64,000 nt of DNA from Nonomuraea wenchangensis (GCF_900111685.1 NZ_FOHX01000006.1:1-64000), one strand, 5' to 3'. Counted from the first letter of the stretch, positions 8,553 to 16,929 are shown. A program made the numbers and translations. Notes: generated by a model not told the origin, from the sequence alone.

Positions 8553-9157
8553 GCAGGCCGCACGAGGAGGTGTTCGGGCGCTCGCTGGAGTTCGGCGAGC
8601 GCCCGGCGCTCATCCTCGTCGATCTGATGCGCGCCTACTTCGAGCCGGGCGCCGAGCTCTACATGGGCTCGCGGGACTGCCTCGGCCCGGCGGCCCGGGT
8701 GCTGGCCGCCGCCCGCGCGGCCGGGACGCCGGTCGTGCACACGCGGGTGGCGTACGGGCCGGGCGGCGTGGACGGCGGCCTGTTCTTCCGCAAGGTCGCG
8801 CCGCTGCGGCACCTGGTCGGCGACGGGCCGCTCGGCGCGCTCATGCCCGAGGTCGCGCCCGCGCCGGACGAGCTGGTGATCGTCAAGCAGTATGCCAGCG
8901 CGTTCTTCGGCACGGCGCTCGCCGCCGCGCTGACCGCCTCCCGGGTGGACACGCTGGTCATCTGCGGCGTGTCCACGAGCGGCTGCGTGCGGGCGACGGC
9001 GGTGGACGCCGTCCAGCACGGGTTCGTGCCGATCGTGGTCAGGCAGGCGGTGGGCGACCGCGACCCCGGCCCGCACGAGGCGTCGCTGTTCGACATCCAG
9101 GCGAAGTACGGCGAGGTCTGGGACGAGGCCGCCACCGTCGCCCGCCTGCGCCTCTGA
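8549..9157 (+). CDS. Isochorismatase-fold cysteine amidohydrolase (N-carbamoylsarcosine amidase-like)
   Basis: A 202-residue cysteine hydrolase. Asp25 (LILVDLMRAYF), Lys113 (VIVKQYAS) and Cys146 (CGVSTSGCVRATA) form the expected catalytic triad. Family members include N-carbamoylsarcosine amidase, maleamate amidase and nicotinamidase. The SGCVRATAVDA block and the coupling to hyuAB most resemble the creatinine/N-methylhydantoin route, in which HyuAB opens the ring and this enzyme removes the carbamoyl group. That assignment is inference. The GTG at 8549 overlaps the hyuB stop. Confidence 0.82.
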   Translation: MSRPHEEVFGRSLEFGERPALILVDLMRAYFEPGAELYMGSRDCLGPAARVLAAARAAGTPVVHTRVAYGPGGVDGGLFFRKVAPLRHLVGDGPLGALMPEVAPAPDELVIVKQYASAFFGTALAAALTASRVDTLVICGVSTSGCVRATAVDAVQHGFVPIVVRQAVGDRDPGPHEASLFDIQAKYGEVWDEAATVARLRL

Positions 9158-9208
9158 ACCAGGCGTCCAGCGGTCCGCAGGCGGGCCGCAAGCGCCCCGG
9201 CGCTCAAT

Positions 9209-9234
9209 GGTGACGTATCGCACGGACCGTCACC
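9209..9234. promoter_or_regulatory. Inverted repeat before the small secreted protein
   Basis: GGTGACG and CGTCACC are perfect 7-bp arms with a 12-base spacer, ending 13 bp before the ATG at 9247. It could be an operator or leader hairpin, or the end structure of the upstream operon. Confidence 0.3.
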
Positions 9235-9246
9235 CGGGAGAGCCGA

Positions 9247-9639
9247 ATGAACCGTCACCTGCGCGCCCTGCTCGGCGTCACCGCCGCCGCCGTGATCGCC
9301 ACGACCCTCGCGGGCCCCGCGCACGCGGACACGTCCCGGAGCGACCGGCCCTTCCTGTTCACCTACACCTACGCCGGTCACCTCAAGGTGGCCGGCGGCA
9401 ACTTCACCGTCGGCGGCCGGGTCTACGTGAGCGTCAAGTTCCGCAACGGCGTCTCGGCCTTCGGCAAGTGGGCGGTCGCGCGTACGCACCCGGTGACGCC
9501 GGGCGGGGCCGTCTACGTGGACACGCCGCTCGCCTCCCCGTGCAACGGCAGCGGCAACGGCTACGCCGAGGCGTACGACTCCGTCACCAGGACGTGGTCC
9601 GCCCGCCTGCCGGTGACCGTGTGCCGCAGGATCGACTGA
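9247..9639 (+). CDS. Small secreted protein of unknown function
   Basis: A 130-residue protein with a clear signal peptide (positive MNRHLR, hydrophobic core ALLGVTAAAVIATTLA, cleavage near AHA-DT at residue 28). The mature part is about 100 residues with two cysteines (PCNGSG and TVCRR) that could form one disulfide, and it is rich in aromatic residues and beta-type segments (FLFTYTYAGHLKVAG). GGGAG lies 9 bp before the ATG. I do not recognise a family. It converges tail-to-tail with a secreted phosphodiesterase. Confidence 0.75.
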   Translation: MNRHLRALLGVTAAAVIATTLAGPAHADTSRSDRPFLFTYTYAGHLKVAGGNFTVGGRVYVSVKFRNGVSAFGKWAVARTHPVTPGGAVYVDTPLASPCNGSGNGYAEAYDSVTRTWSARLPVTVCRRID

Positions 9640-9642
9640 GGG

Positions 9643-10449
9643 TCAGGCGCACCTGCCCTTGAGCCAGGCGCGGTACTCCTTGGTGTAGTTGGTCATCACG
9701 CTCGCCGGTGCCGCGGCGAGCACGCTCTGCCAGTGGGCGGTGTTGCCGGTCCAGGACGGCGGCGGCTCCTCCCAGCCCACGCTGTCGGTCCAGCGGGCCG
9801 CGCCGCCCTTGAGCAGGGTGGGGTGGCGCTTGGCCAGCTCGGCCTGGATCCACGTGTCGGTCGAGTAGACCAGGATGCGCTGCGCGCCCTGCCGCTCCTT
9901 GATCGGGTCGGAGATCTCCTTCCAGGCGGCCGTCGCGTACGTGGCGTTCGACAGGATGGGCTTCGTCTCGGGCTTGATCTCCAGGAGGGCGACCAGGCCG
10001 CGGGAGCGCACCTGGTCGAGCCATTCGCGCAGCGTGTAGACCCGCTCCCCCGTGTACGGGCCGCGGGTGATGGTGCGGCTCTGCAGGTTGCCGGTGCCGG
10101 CGGCCCACCAGAGGTCGGTGATGTTCTGCTTGGTGCCGGTCAGCCCGTTGGTGGAGGTGTTGTGCCACATGACGGCCTTGGTGCCCTGCCGGGTGAGCTG
10201 CACGTCGCCCTCCACCCCGTCGGCGCCCCAGCTCTTCTGGTCGTTGAGCGCCCGCGGGTTGTTGGGCTGGCGGATCTTGTCGCGGTCCCAGGGGTTGGCG
10301 CCGGTCGGATAGCCACCATGGCCGAAGACCTGGGGGCAGGCGACCGCCGCCCGGGTGGCGACCGCGCCGGCGTGTGCCGGGAGCCCGGCGGCCGGGACCG
10401 TCACGGCGACCACCGTGGCCAGCGACATCGCTCTGGTCATCATTGTCAT
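9643..10449 (-). CDS. Secreted glycerophosphodiester phosphodiesterase-like protein
   Basis: A 268-residue protein with a signal peptide of about 33 residues. The GDPD-type active-site residues are visible: His44 in FGHGGYPTGANPWD, the Glu80/Asp82 metal ligands in GVEGDVQLT and His96 in VMWHN. YTLREWLDQV and LLEIKPE follow as in the TIM-barrel family. It would cleave phosphodiesters outside the cell, for phosphate or glycerol scavenging. There are three nearby ATG codons; the first (10449) has GGGAG about 10 bp upstream. GDPD-like phospholipases share this fold, so exact activity is open. Confidence 0.8.
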   Translation of the reverse strand: MTMMTRAMSLATVVAVTVPAAGLPAHAGAVATRAAVACPQVFGHGGYPTGANPWDRDKIRQPNNPRALNDQKSWGADGVEGDVQLTRQGTKAVMWHNTSTNGLTGTKQNITDLWWAAGTGNLQSRTITRGPYTGERVYTLREWLDQVRSRGLVALLEIKPETKPILSNATYATAAWKEISDPIKERQGAQRILVYSTDTWIQAELAKRHPTLLKGGAARWTDSVGWEEPPPSWTGNTAHWQSVLAAAPASVMTNYTKEYRAWLKGRCA

Positions 10450-10488
10450 GAAGGTGCGACTCCCGCCTGTAGGTGATCCGGGGGAAGG

Positions 10489-11433
10489 CTACGCGCGGCG
10501 GCGTTCATGATCAAGGGTCGCTCGGCGGCGCAGGAAGGCGGCGATCTCCGGCACCAGCCGTTCGTGGGCGTCCTCCAGCACGTAGTGGCCGGCGTCCGGG
10601 TAGGCGCGCACCGTCGCGTGCGGCAGCCGGCGGCGCCACTCGCGCAGCATCGCGCGGTCGAAGACCGGGTCGCGCAGCCCCCAGCCGATCAGCACGGGCC
10701 GGTCGGCGAACGCGCGCACGCCCTCCGCGGCCTGGACCAGCAGCGGCCAGGCCCGGTCGGCCGGGCCCAACGGAATGTCCGTGACGAAGCGGCGGACCGC
10801 CACCCGGTGCCCCGGGTCACGGCCCGGGGCGAGGAAGGCGGCGCGCACGTCCCTCGGCAGGCGGCGGCGCAGCCCGAACGGCGGCAGCGTGGCCAGCCGG
10901 GCGAAGGCGTGATGGCGCAGGAACAGGCGCTCGCCCGCCACGGTCTCGCGCAGCAGCCAGAACGGCAGCCGCAGCGCGGGGCGTACGCGCTCGCCGTACG
11001 GGTTGGGGAAGGCGGCGGTGTTGAGCACGACGAGCCGGGCCACCCGGCCGGGATGGCGGGCGGCCCAGGCCATGCCGATCGGGCCGCCCCAGTCGTGCAT
11101 CACCAGCGTCCAGCCCCAGTCCGCCACACCCTCGTGCTCCACGAGGTGGGCGGTCAGCGCGTCCAGGTCGGCCACGCGGGAGGCCAGGGTGTGGGCGTAG
11201 CGGTCCTCGCCCGGCTTGTCCGACAGACCCATGCCGATGTGGTCGGGCGCGAGGCAGCGGTGCTCGCCGCGCAGCGCCGTGATCAGCCGCCGCCACAGGT
11301 AGCTCCAGGACGGGTTGCCGTGCAGCATGAGCACCGGCGCGCCCTCGCCCTCGTCCACGTAGTGCTGGCGCAGGCCGTCCCTCGCGAACCAGTGGGACGC
11401 GAACGGGTAGCCGGGCAGGCGGGCGTCGTCCAC
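10489..11433 (-). CDS. oleB: OleB-like alpha/beta hydrolase (beta-lactone decarboxylase)
   Basis: A 314-residue haloalkane-dehalogenase-fold protein: oxyanion motif HGNPSW (38-43), nucleophile Asp114 in MHDWGG, acid Asp255 in WGLRDPVFD and base His283 in DAGHYV. On its own it would be called a haloalkane dehalogenase, but it sits 2 bp after oleD and in line with oleC, and in characterised ole clusters this protein decarboxylates the beta-lactone to a cis-olefin. The GTG at 11433 is placed by GGGGAG, which overlaps the end of oleD. Confidence 0.85.
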   Translation of the reverse strand: MDDARLPGYPFASHWFARDGLRQHYVDEGEGAPVLMLHGNPSWSYLWRRLITALRGEHRCLAPDHIGMGLSDKPGEDRYAHTLASRVADLDALTAHLVEHEGVADWGWTLVMHDWGGPIGMAWAARHPGRVARLVVLNTAAFPNPYGERVRPALRLPFWLLRETVAGERLFLRHHAFARLATLPPFGLRRRLPRDVRAAFLAPGRDPGHRVAVRRFVTDIPLGPADRAWPLLVQAAEGVRAFADRPVLIGWGLRDPVFDRAMLREWRRRLPHATVRAYPDAGHYVLEDAHERLVPEIAAFLRRRATLDHERRRA

Positions 11434-11435
11434 GC

Positions 11436-12431
11436 TCAGCTCCCCGCCGGGGCGGCCGAGAGGTGGGCGGCGAGCCGGGACAGGCCCTCCGCCGTCGTGA
11501 CGCGCGGCGCGTAGCCGAGGTCGCGGCGGGCGGCCGACAGGTCGAACCAGTGGGACGTGGTCGCCTGCACGGCGATCATCCGGGTGAGCGGGGGGCTCGT
11601 CCCCGCCAGCCGGCACCCGTGCTCGACCAGCCCGGCCGCCAGCCGCGCCAGCCGGGCGGGCACCCGAGGCCGTACGGGGCCGAGCCCGGCCGCCGCCAGC
11701 AGGCCGTTGACCCACTGCGCGATCGGGACCGGCTCGTCCTGGGCGACGAAGTAGGCGCGCCCGGCGACCGGGCGGCCTGGAGCGAGCGCGTCCAGGGCCA
11801 GCAGGCACGCCTCGGCCGCGTTGTCGACGTACACGGTGTCGATCAGCTTGCCGGGGGCGCGCGGCAGCAGCAGCCGGCCGCGCCGGGCCCGCGCGGTCAG
11901 CTGCGGCAGGAAGTGCGGGTCGCCGGGCCCCCAGATGAGGTGCGGCCGCAGCGCCACGGTGGCCAGCCGCGAGCCGCTCGCGGCCAGCACGATGCGCTCG
12001 GCCGCCGCCTTCGTCGCCGGGTAGGGGGCGAGGTGGCGGCGGGCGTACGGGACGGACTCGTCCACGCCCTCCAGGTCGCGCCCGTCGTGCACGACGCTCG
12101 GCGAGGAGACGTGCACGAGGCGGCCGATCCCGGCGCTCAGGCAGGCGTCGACCACGTGGGCCGTGCCGTGCACGTTGATCGCGCGAAAGTCGCTGGCCGC
12201 GCCCCACAGCCCGGCCAGCGCGGCGCAGTGCACCACCGCGTCGTGCCCGGCGGCGACGGCGCGGACCCGGTCGAGGTCGCGGACGTCGCCGGTGCGCTGG
12301 AGGACGCCGTACGCGTCCAGCTCCGGACGCCGGCTGCGCTGGAACGCGGTCACCCGGTCGCCGCGCGCGGCCAGCAGCCGGCACACGGCCTGCCCGAGGA
12401 AGCCGCCGCCGCCGGTCACCAGCACGTTCAT
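11436..12431 (-). CDS. oleD: OleD-like NAD(P)-dependent 2-alkyl-3-ketoacid reductase
   Basis: A 331-residue extended short-chain dehydrogenase. The nucleotide fold VTGGGGFLGQ (5-14), the VSSPSVV strand with Ser110, and Tyr137/Lys141 of the YxxxK site are present. PHLIWGPGDPHFLPQL and the C-terminal half resemble 3-beta-hydroxysteroid-dehydrogenase-type epimerases, the group OleD belongs to. It would reduce the 2-alkyl-3-ketoacid made by OleA. It overlaps oleC by ATGA and precedes oleB by 2 bp. Confidence 0.88.
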   Translation of the reverse strand: MNVLVTGGGGFLGQAVCRLLAARGDRVTAFQRSRRPELDAYGVLQRTGDVRDLDRVRAVAAGHDAVVHCAALAGLWGAASDFRAINVHGTAHVVDACLSAGIGRLVHVSSPSVVHDGRDLEGVDESVPYARRHLAPYPATKAAAERIVLAASGSRLATVALRPHLIWGPGDPHFLPQLTARARRGRLLLPRAPGKLIDTVYVDNAAEACLLALDALAPGRPVAGRAYFVAQDEPVPIAQWVNGLLAAAGLGPVRPRVPARLARLAAGLVEHGCRLAGTSPPLTRMIAVQATTSHWFDLSAARRDLGYAPRVTTAEGLSRLAAHLSAAPAGS

Positions 12432-14050
12432 CGCCCGGCCTCCCCCAGCTCGCGGGCGGCCCAGCGGGCCAGCAACGGGCGGCGGATCTTGCTGGCGTGC
12501 CGGACGTCCATCGGGAACCCCGGATGCGCCAGCACCTCGGCGACGGCGGCCGGGGCGTGCTCGCGTACCCGGGCGAGGACCGCGCGGCGCTCGCGCCCGG
12601 AGACGCCGGGCTCGCACTCCACGCAGAGCACCGGCCGGTGGCGGCCCTCCGGCCCCACGCCCACGAGCGCGGTGCGGCGCACGCCGGGCAGGTCGTTGAC
12701 GACCGGCTCGACCTGGTCGGTGTAGAGGTCGCCATCGGCGGTGCGGACCCGCTCGCCCTTGCGGCCGGCGAACCAGAGTCGGCCCCGCTCGTCCATCCAC
12801 CCCAGGTCTCCCATGCGGTGCACGGGCGTGCCGCCGTCGTCGATGCGGGCCAGGGCGGTGTCGTACGGGCGGCCGAGGTACGGGTCGCTCACCGCCGGCC
12901 CGGTCACGGTGATCTCCCCGACGGTGCCCGGCGGCACCAGCAGGTCGTCCGACCAGGAGGGGATGGGCTCGTCCGTGACAGTGATGACGCGGACTCGGTT
13001 GCCCGGCAGCGGCGCGCCCAGGAACGTGCCCGCCCCTCTCGCCGTGTCCTCGGCGGTCCCGGTGAGCTCGGCCGCGTTCGCGGCGCTGACCAGGAGGCAT
13101 TCGGTGGCGCCGTACACGGAGAGCAGTTCGGCCCCCTCCGGCAGGCAACGGAGGGCGCGGCGCAGGACCGCGTGCGGCAGCGGCGCGCCCGCGGTGAGCA
13201 CGGTCCGGACGCCGTCCAGCGTGAGGCCGCGCTCCAGGCAGTGGCGGGCCAGCCCGTCCAGCAGCGCGGGCGCGGCGAACAGGCCGGTGACGCGGTGCGC
13301 GCGGATCGACTCCGCCATCGCGGCGGGATCACTGCGGGCCGGCCGGCGCAGGTTCAGCCGGGGGACGACGGAGGCGCAGCCCATGACGGGCGCGGCGATC
13401 GCGAACGGCAGGAACGTGGACCAGACCGTCGCACCCGGCCGCAGCACCCCCAGGTGCTCCAGCAGCTCCAGTTGCCCGGCCAGGTGCCGGTGCCGGAGCG
13501 GCACGCCCTTGGGCACGCCGGTGGAGCCGGAGGTGAAGGCCACGAACGCCTGGCCGTCGCCCTCACTGCGCGGCGCGGGCCAGGAAGTGGGCAGCGGCGG
13601 GCGGGCCAGCCGCAGCGTGCGCGGGCCCACGGTGATCGTGGTCCGTACGCTGCCGCGGGCCCAGCCCAGCAGCACGCGGGCGAGGTGGGCGAGTGGCACG
13701 CCGATGAACGCCTGCGGCGCGGCCTCGGCCAGACACCTCCTCATGGCGCGCGGCCCGAGACCCGGATCGATGAGCACGGGCACGGCCCGCAGCCGGAGGA
13801 GGGCGTGGATCAGCGCCACCAGCTCCCGGCCCGGCGGCACCATGACCGCGGTCGTCGTCCCCGCGCCGATGCCCGCGCGGCCCAGGGCCAGGGCGGTGCG
13901 GCCGATCAGGTCGTCCAGCTCGCGGTACGTGAGCGTCTCCGGGCCTCTGCCACGCCGTCCGTCGATGCGGCAGACGACGGCCTCGGGACCGGCATGCGGC
14001 CAGCGTCCGGTCAGCGCGGCCTCGGCGGCGAAGAGCCGGGCTCCATCCAT
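12428..14050 (-). CDS. oleC: OleC-like AMP-dependent beta-lactone synthetase
   Basis: A 540-residue ANL-superfamily enzyme. It has the phosphate loop FTSGSTGVPKG (172-182), YGATE (313-317), GDLGWMDERGRLWFAGRKGE and the C-terminal Lys521 in HASKIRRP. OleC uses ATP to close a 2-alkyl-3-hydroxyacid into a beta-lactone rather than making a CoA ester. The assignment rests on the operon order C-D-B plus overall similarity to the OleC subgroup. GGGAGGGAG lies upstream of the ATG at 14050. The promoter is shared with the divergent repeat-protein gene. Confidence 0.87.
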   Translation of the reverse strand: MDGARLFAAEAALTGRWPHAGPEAVVCRIDGRRGRGPETLTYRELDDLIGRTALALGRAGIGAGTTTAVMVPPGRELVALIHALLRLRAVPVLIDPGLGPRAMRRCLAEAAPQAFIGVPLAHLARVLLGWARGSVRTTITVGPRTLRLARPPLPTSWPAPRSEGDGQAFVAFTSGSTGVPKGVPLRHRHLAGQLELLEHLGVLRPGATVWSTFLPFAIAAPVMGCASVVPRLNLRRPARSDPAAMAESIRAHRVTGLFAAPALLDGLARHCLERGLTLDGVRTVLTAGAPLPHAVLRRALRCLPEGAELLSVYGATECLLVSAANAAELTGTAEDTARGAGTFLGAPLPGNRVRVITVTDEPIPSWSDDLLVPPGTVGEITVTGPAVSDPYLGRPYDTALARIDDGGTPVHRMGDLGWMDERGRLWFAGRKGERVRTADGDLYTDQVEPVVNDLPGVRRTALVGVGPEGRHRPVLCVECEPGVSGRERRAVLARVREHAPAAVAEVLAHPGFPMDVRHASKIRRPLLARWAARELGEAGR

Positions 14051-14098
14051 GAAAAGCGCTCCCTCCCGGTGTGTCGTGTTTTGGGCGATCCGCGCGCG

Positions 14099-14123
14099 GT
14101 AACTATTCGTAGCAATACGTTAC
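14099..14123. promoter_or_regulatory. Inverted repeat between oleC and the repeat-protein gene
   Basis: GTAACTATT and AATACGTTAC form an imperfect inverted repeat in an unusually AT-rich patch of the 97-bp divergent gap. It is well placed to be a common operator for oleCDB and the repeat-protein gene. The regulator is unknown. Confidence 0.4.
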
Positions 14124-14147
14124 TCAACGTGACTAGGAGTCCAAGAC

Positions 14148-15017
14148 ATGCGCCGATTCATCGCCGTCATCGCCGCCGGAACGGCCACAGCCGTGCTGCC
14201 GCTCGCCGCGTCGAGCCCGGCATTCGCCGCACCCGCGCCCGACGTACCCGCACCTGCTCCCATCGCGGCGGAGCCCGCACCCGCGCCCGAACCCGTGCCG
14301 GCTCCGGCGCCCGAGCCCGCTCCCGCGCCCGAGCCGGCCGTCAACGAAGCCGCACCCGCGCCCGCACCCGAACCGGCCGTCGAGGAGGCCCCCGCGGCCG
14401 CACCCGTCGTCGAGGACGCCGCCGCGCCCGCGCCCGTCGTGGACGAGGGCTCCGCGCCCAAGCCGGCCGTGGACGAGGCCGCCGCACCGGCACCCGTCAT
14501 GGACGAGGCCGCCGCGCCGGCACCCGTCGTGGACGAGGCCGCCGCACCTCAGCCCGCCGCGGACGAGGCCGCCGCGCCTCAGCCCGCCGCGGACGAGGCC
14601 GCCGCGCCGGCGCCCGTCGCGGACGGGGCTGTCATGGCTCAGCCCGTCATGGACAAGGCCGCCGCGCCTGAGCCCGCCGCCGAAGAGGTCGGCGCACCCG
14701 AGCCGGCCATGGACGAGGCTGCCGCACCCGAGCCCGCCGCCGAAGAGGTCGGCGCACCTGAGCCGGCCGTGGACGAGGCCACCGCGCCCGAGCCCGCCGC
14801 CGAAGAGGTCGGCGCACCTGAGCCGGCCGTGGACGAGGCTGCCGCACCCGCGCCCGTCATGGACGAGGCCGCCGCGCCCGAGCCGGCCGTCGAAGAGGCC
14901 GCCGCGCCTGAGCCCGCCGCCGAAGAGGTCGGCGCACCTGAGCCGGCCGTGGACGAGGCCGCCGCGCCCGCGCCCGCCGTCGAAGAGGCCCCTGCGCCCG
15001 CGCCCGCCGACGTGTAG
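14148..15017 (+). CDS. Secreted acidic Ala/Pro/Glu decapeptide-repeat protein
   Basis: A 289-residue protein with a signal peptide (MRRFIAVIAAGTATAVLPLA, cleavage near AFA-AP at residue 27). The whole mature part is low complexity: an AP-rich segment to about residue 65, then some twenty imperfect ten-residue units of type A-A-A-P-x-P-A-V-D-E to the C-terminus at PAPADV. It lacks cysteines, aromatics, an LPxTG sorting signal and a membrane anchor, so it is probably an extended, strongly negative extracellular polymer. The gene is inside the ole locus and divergent from oleC. I recognise no family. Confidence 0.8.
   Translation: MRRFIAVIAAGTATAVLPLAASSPAFAAPAPDVPAPAPIAAEPAPAPEPVPAPAPEPAPAPEPAVNEAAPAPAPEPAVEEAPAAAPVVEDAAAPAPVVDEGSAPKPAVDEAAAPAPVMDEAAAPAPVVDEAAAPQPAADEAAAPQPAADEAAAPAPVADGAVMAQPVMDKAAAPEPAAEEVGAPEPAMDEAAAPEPAAEEVGAPEPAVDEATAPEPAAEEVGAPEPAVDEAAAPAPVMDEAAAPEPAVEEAAAPEPAAEEVGAPEPAVDEAAAPAPAVEEAPAPAPADV
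14338..15010 (+). repeat. 30-bp tandem coding repeats
   Basis: The region is built of imperfect 30-bp units such as GCCGCGCCTGAGCCCGCCGC followed by a GAAGAGGTC or GACGAGGCC ending. Higher-order 60-bp pairs (alternating EEVGAPEP and DEAAAPEP) recur at 14660-14840 and 14900-14960, implying recent unequal duplication. Confidence 0.8.
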
Positions 15018-15177
15018 GTCCGAAACCGCGTTCGGCCGACCGGCAGCCTGACGCCGCTGTCCCCGTCGGGGCCGCCTTCAGTGGCCGGCCGGCCGGTGGG
15101 CGGCACGGGCTGACCGCCCCGCCATCGGCGGGGCACCGGCCACCCGGACAACCCGTCACCTGACGGGCACGTACCGG

Positions 15178-15226
15178 TCATGACCCGCCCACTCGTCCCG
15201 AAGCCGGACGAGCGGGCGGGTCATGA
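15178..15226. terminator. Long hairpin at the end of the KAS II gene
   Basis: Arms of 21 bp (15178-15198 and 15206-15226) pair with one mismatch around a 7-base loop. The stop codon of the minus-strand KAS II gene (15221-15223) is inside the stem. It can also stop transcription coming from the plus-strand repeat-protein gene, 160 bp after its stop. Confidence 0.7.
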
Positions 15227-16483
15227 CGGTGCGGGCGAGAAGATCAGGGTGGCATTGTGCCCGCCGAAGCCGAAGGAGTTGGACATGACCGGCGCGGCCG
15301 GCATGGGCCGGGCCTCGGCGACGACGTCGAGGTCGCACTGCGGGTCGAGCACGCTCAGGTTGGCCGTCGGCGGGACGGCGCACTCGTTCAGCGCGAGGAC
15401 GGCGGCCACGGCCTCGATGGCTCCGGCGGCGCCGATCGCGTGCCCGGTCACCCCCTTGGTGGAGGTCACCGGCACCCGTACCGTCCCGAACACCTGGTTG
15501 ATCGCCCGCGCCTCGGCCAGGTCGTTGAGCGGGGTGCTGCTGCCGTGCGCGTTGACGTGCGCGATCTCGCCGGGCGTCAGCCCGGCGTCGGCGAGGGCGG
15601 CGCGCATGCAGCGGGCGGCCCCGTCGCCCTGTTCGGGCGGCGCGGTGATGTGGTGGGCGTCGGAGGAGAACCCGAGCCCCGACAGCTCGGCGTAGATCCG
15701 GGCGCCGCGTGCGAGGGCGTGCTCCAGGTTCTCCAGGACGACGAACGCGGCCCCCTCCGCCAGCACGAACCCGTCACGGTCCCGGTCGAAGGGCCGGCTG
15801 GCCCGTTCCGGTTCGTCGTTGCGCAGCGACAGCGCGCGGCAGCGTTCGAAGGCCAGCAGCACGGACGGCGTGATGGACGCCTCGGAGCCGCCCGCGACGG
15901 CGAGGTCGGCGGTGCCGTCGCGGACCAGCCGGGCGGCCTCGGCGATGGCGTGGGCGCCGGAGGCGCAGGCGGTGGCCACGGACAGGCTGGGGCCGAGGAT
16001 CCGGTGGCGGATGCTGATCGCCGCCGCCATCGCGTTGTGCATGACCATCGGTACGTGCAGCGGGCCGGGGTTGCCGCGGCCCGCGTGGCGGCCGGCGAGC
16101 AGGCCGGCCTCGTAGGTCAGGGCGCCGCCGAAGCCGCTGCCGGTGACGACGGCCTGCCGCTCGGGCGGCGTGCGCACCGGTCCGGCGTCGTCCATGGCGT
16201 CGCCGGCCGCGCAGACCGCGAGCTGCGCCACCCGGTCCAGGCGGGAGGCCTGCTTGGGCGTCAGGTAGCTCTCGACGTCCGGGCCGGGGACCTCGCAGGC
16301 GAACGTGGCCCCGAGCCCTTCTGTGTCGAAGGAGGTGATGCGGCGCGCGGTGGAGCGGCCGGCGAGCAGCGTGTCCCACAGCTCCTTGGGGTTCGCGCCG
16401 GCCGGGGTGCGCACGCCGAGCCCGGTGACGGCCACCCGGGTGCGCGGCCCCGCCGCTGCCCGTCCGCCGGTCGCCGGGCTCAT
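15221..16483 (-). CDS. fabF: Beta-ketoacyl-ACP synthase II
   Basis: A 420-residue KAS II of normal length with all active-site residues: Cys173 (TACASG), His313 (NAHGSSTPLND), Lys343 and His348 (TKGVTGHAIGAAG). It would extend acyl-ACP with malonyl-ACP. It overlaps the upstream ACP gene by ATGA and so forms a two-gene operon with it, between oleC and oleA. Because housekeeping FabF genes normally sit in the fab operon, this is probably a pathway-dedicated copy that shapes the fatty acyl chains used for olefin synthesis. Confidence 0.88.
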   Translation of the reverse strand: MSPATGGRAAAGPRTRVAVTGLGVRTPAGANPKELWDTLLAGRSTARRITSFDTEGLGATFACEVPGPDVESYLTPKQASRLDRVAQLAVCAAGDAMDDAGPVRTPPERQAVVTGSGFGGALTYEAGLLAGRHAGRGNPGPLHVPMVMHNAMAAAISIRHRILGPSLSVATACASGAHAIAEAARLVRDGTADLAVAGGSEASITPSVLLAFERCRALSLRNDEPERASRPFDRDRDGFVLAEGAAFVVLENLEHALARGARIYAELSGLGFSSDAHHITAPPEQGDGAARCMRAALADAGLTPGEIAHVNAHGSSTPLNDLAEARAINQVFGTVRVPVTSTKGVTGHAIGAAGAIEAVAAVLALNECAVPPTANLSVLDPQCDLDVVAEARPMPAAPVMSNSFGFGGHNATLIFSPAPS

Positions 16484-16731
16484 CCCAGACGCTCCGGCGC
16501 CAGCTCGCGGGCGCGGGCCAGCACGTCGCCCACGGTCCGTACGTCGGCGAAGGCCTCACGCGGCAGCGGCCCCCACTCGTCCTCCAGCGTGACGTGCAGC
16601 TCGGCCAGGTCGAGGCTGTCGGCCTCCAGGTCCTCGCGCAGCAGGGCGTCCTCGGTGACCCTCATGGGGTCGACCTTCAGGATGTGCGCGCAGCGTTCGC
16701 GCACCACCGCCAGGATCTCTTCGTCACTCAC
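16480..16731 (-). CDS. Acyl carrier protein
   Basis: An 83-residue ACP with the phosphopantetheine Ser39 in LEADSLDLAEL. The start is GTG at 16731 behind AAAGGGAG; longer in-frame extensions have no ribosome site. The protein is acidic and helical like FAS and type II PKS carriers. It is coupled to the KAS II gene. In known ole systems OleA uses acyl-CoA, so a private ACP here is notable. Confidence 0.9.
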   Translation of the reverse strand: MSDEEILAVVRERCAHILKVDPMRVTEDALLREDLEADSLDLAELHVTLEDEWGPLPREAFADVRTVGDVLARARELAPERLG

Positions 16732-16929
16732 GTCGGGCTCCCTTTCGCGCAGGTCAGCGTGATGGCCGTGCCGCCTAGCCTGGCCGATGGCAGGAAAGAT
16801 GATCACTTGTGACGCGAGGTCCGCCGTTAAGGAATTGATCAAGTTTGCCCGTTCGGCGGTGTGCGGTCCTGGCCGCCTTGCGCACGCTCCCTAGGGTGGG
16901 CGCCACGGGGACACAAGGGGGGAATGGGC

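Noticed and set aside
10489-11433. Naming the alpha/beta hydrolase a haloalkane dehalogenase
   Set aside because: The fold fits, but tight linkage to oleD and oleC makes OleB the better call.
10489-12735. Apparent 748-residue fusion covering oleB and oleD
   Set aside because: Only the last 314 residues look like protein; the rest is a shadow of oleD, which has its own frame. No OleB-OleD or OleB-OleC fusion is present.
14338-15010. Regular 30-bp repeats resembling a CRISPR-like or satellite array
   Set aside because: The repeats have no unique spacers, stay in one reading frame with a signal peptide and encode a decapeptide repeat; they are coding repeats.
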